Origin: Candidatus Microgenomatus auricola
GTDB taxonomy: Bacteria; Patescibacteriota; Patescibacteriia; UBA9570; XYC2-FULL-38-9
Direction: 5' to 3'
Length of the DNA stretch: 5,493 nt
Assembly: GCA_005239655.1 (NCBI GenBank)
Contig: SBBP01000168.1
Coordinates: forward strand, 1-5,493
The notes below the pieces were generated by a model that was not told the origin of the DNA, searched no databases, and saw only the letters and a list, made by a program, of their open reading frames with translations. The translations under genes were made by a program, and so were the position numbers. This document shows positions 5,099 to 5,493 of this stretch, piece by piece (position 1 is the first letter of the stretch; each line of letters starts with the position of its first letter).

Positions 5099-5493
5099 AT
5101 GTTCATGGAAGTCATACAACAATTGCGTTCACAAACCGGTGCGGGAGTGCTTGATGTGAAAAAAGCACTCGATGAAGCAGGTGGCGATTACGACAAAGCG
5201 CTGGAGTTGCTGCGCAAACGGGGAGAAGCCATCGCACTGAAAAAAAGTGGGCGTGCAGCCAGCGAAGGGGTCATCACCTCGTATATTCACATGAATCGCA
5301 TCGGTGTGCTGTTGGAACTGAACTGTGAAACGGATTTCGTTGCGCGAACAGAAGATTTTCAGCAACTCGGTAAGGATATCTGTCTGCAGATCGCGTCCAT
5401 GGCCCCGCGGTGGTTGTCGCCAGAAGAAATTCCGGCAGAAGTGGTTGCAAAAGAGAAAGAGATTTACATGGCGCAGATTGAGGGCGACAAACC
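5099..5493 (+). CDS. tsf: translation elongation factor Ts, N-terminal part
   Basis: EF-Ts is the nucleotide exchange factor that releases GDP from EF-Tu so that it can be recharged with GTP. The frame is open to the end of the window: 131 codons plus two bases are present and the stop lies outside. The N-terminal UBA-like domain reads [20 protein letters not shown] (residues 9-28), with [20 protein letters not shown] after it. The core begins with [20 protein letters not shown] and the EF-Tu-contacting motif CETDFVAR (76-83); Asp79 and Phe80 correspond to the E. coli residues that intrude near the Mg site of EF-Tu. The start is uncertain: ATG at 5099 (MFMEVIQQ) or at 5105 (MEVIQQ). Neither has a Shine-Dalgarno, so translation may depend on ribosomes finishing rpsB, 19 nt upstream. 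The rpsB-tsf order is conserved across bacteria. Confidence 0.96.
   Translation, partial: MFMEVIQQLRSQTGAGVLDVKKALDEAGGDYDKALELLRKRGEAIALKKSGRAASEGVITSYIHMNRIGVLLELNCETDFVARTEDFQQLGKDICLQIASMAPRWLSPEEIPAEVVAKEKEIYMAQIEGDK

Noticed and set aside
1..5493. Alternative genetic code with UGA as glycine, as in some CPR lineages
   Set aside because: TGA ends the kinase gene and prmC at the expected family C-termini, and no family alignment here needs read-through of TGA.
1..5493. A new defence, mobile or biosynthetic system
   Set aside because: All but one gene are well-known housekeeping genes; there are no inverted-repeat ends, transposase, integrase, CRISPR repeats or composition shifts.

Overview
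The window is a compact stretch of bacterial housekeeping genes of roughly even base composition, coding on both strands. It looks like a member of the Patescibacteria (Candidate Phyla Radiation), most likely Parcubacteria-like. This rests on the wording of the S2, EF-Ts, GpmI and release factor proteins, on tight spacing with several 1-9 nt gaps or overlaps, and on a small hypothetical protein of a type I associate with these genomes. No database search was possible, so the lineage is an inference. UGA is used as a normal stop (pfkB-family gene and prmC), so this is not one of the CPR lineages that recode UGA as glycine.

Positions 1-1733, + strand: the C-terminal third of cofactor-independent phosphoglycerate mutase (gpmI, cut by the window start), then a complete PfkB-family sugar/nucleoside kinase, then a 104-residue protein of unknown function joined to the kinase by an ATGA overlap. 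These look like one transcription unit whose promoter lies outside the window.

Positions 1727-4114, - strand: rpmE (L31 with a long basic tail), prfA (RF1) and prmC (RF glutamine methyltransferase), transcribed in that order. A rho-independent terminator-like hairpin lies between rpmE and prfA. A -10 box sits exactly where a leaderless prfA transcript would need it. RF1 is the substrate of PrmC and the two genes are one base apart. The 3' ends of prmC and the hypothetical gene overlap by 7 bp, tail to tail.

Positions 4115-4317: the only sizeable intergenic region. It holds two back-to-back sigma70-type promoters, each with a 17-bp spacer and an extended -10, one for rpmE and one for rpsB. 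It also holds a leader of about 98 nt before rpsB with good potential for alternative RNA structures, a candidate for S2 autoregulation.

Positions 4318-5493, + strand: rpsB (S2) complete and tsf (EF-Ts) cut by the window end, in the order conserved across bacteria.

I found no mobile element, CRISPR array, tRNA or rRNA, and no sign of a new defence or metabolic system. The most interesting parts are the rpsB leader, the divergent promoter pair, the possible leaderless prfA start, the L31 tail and the small unknown protein.
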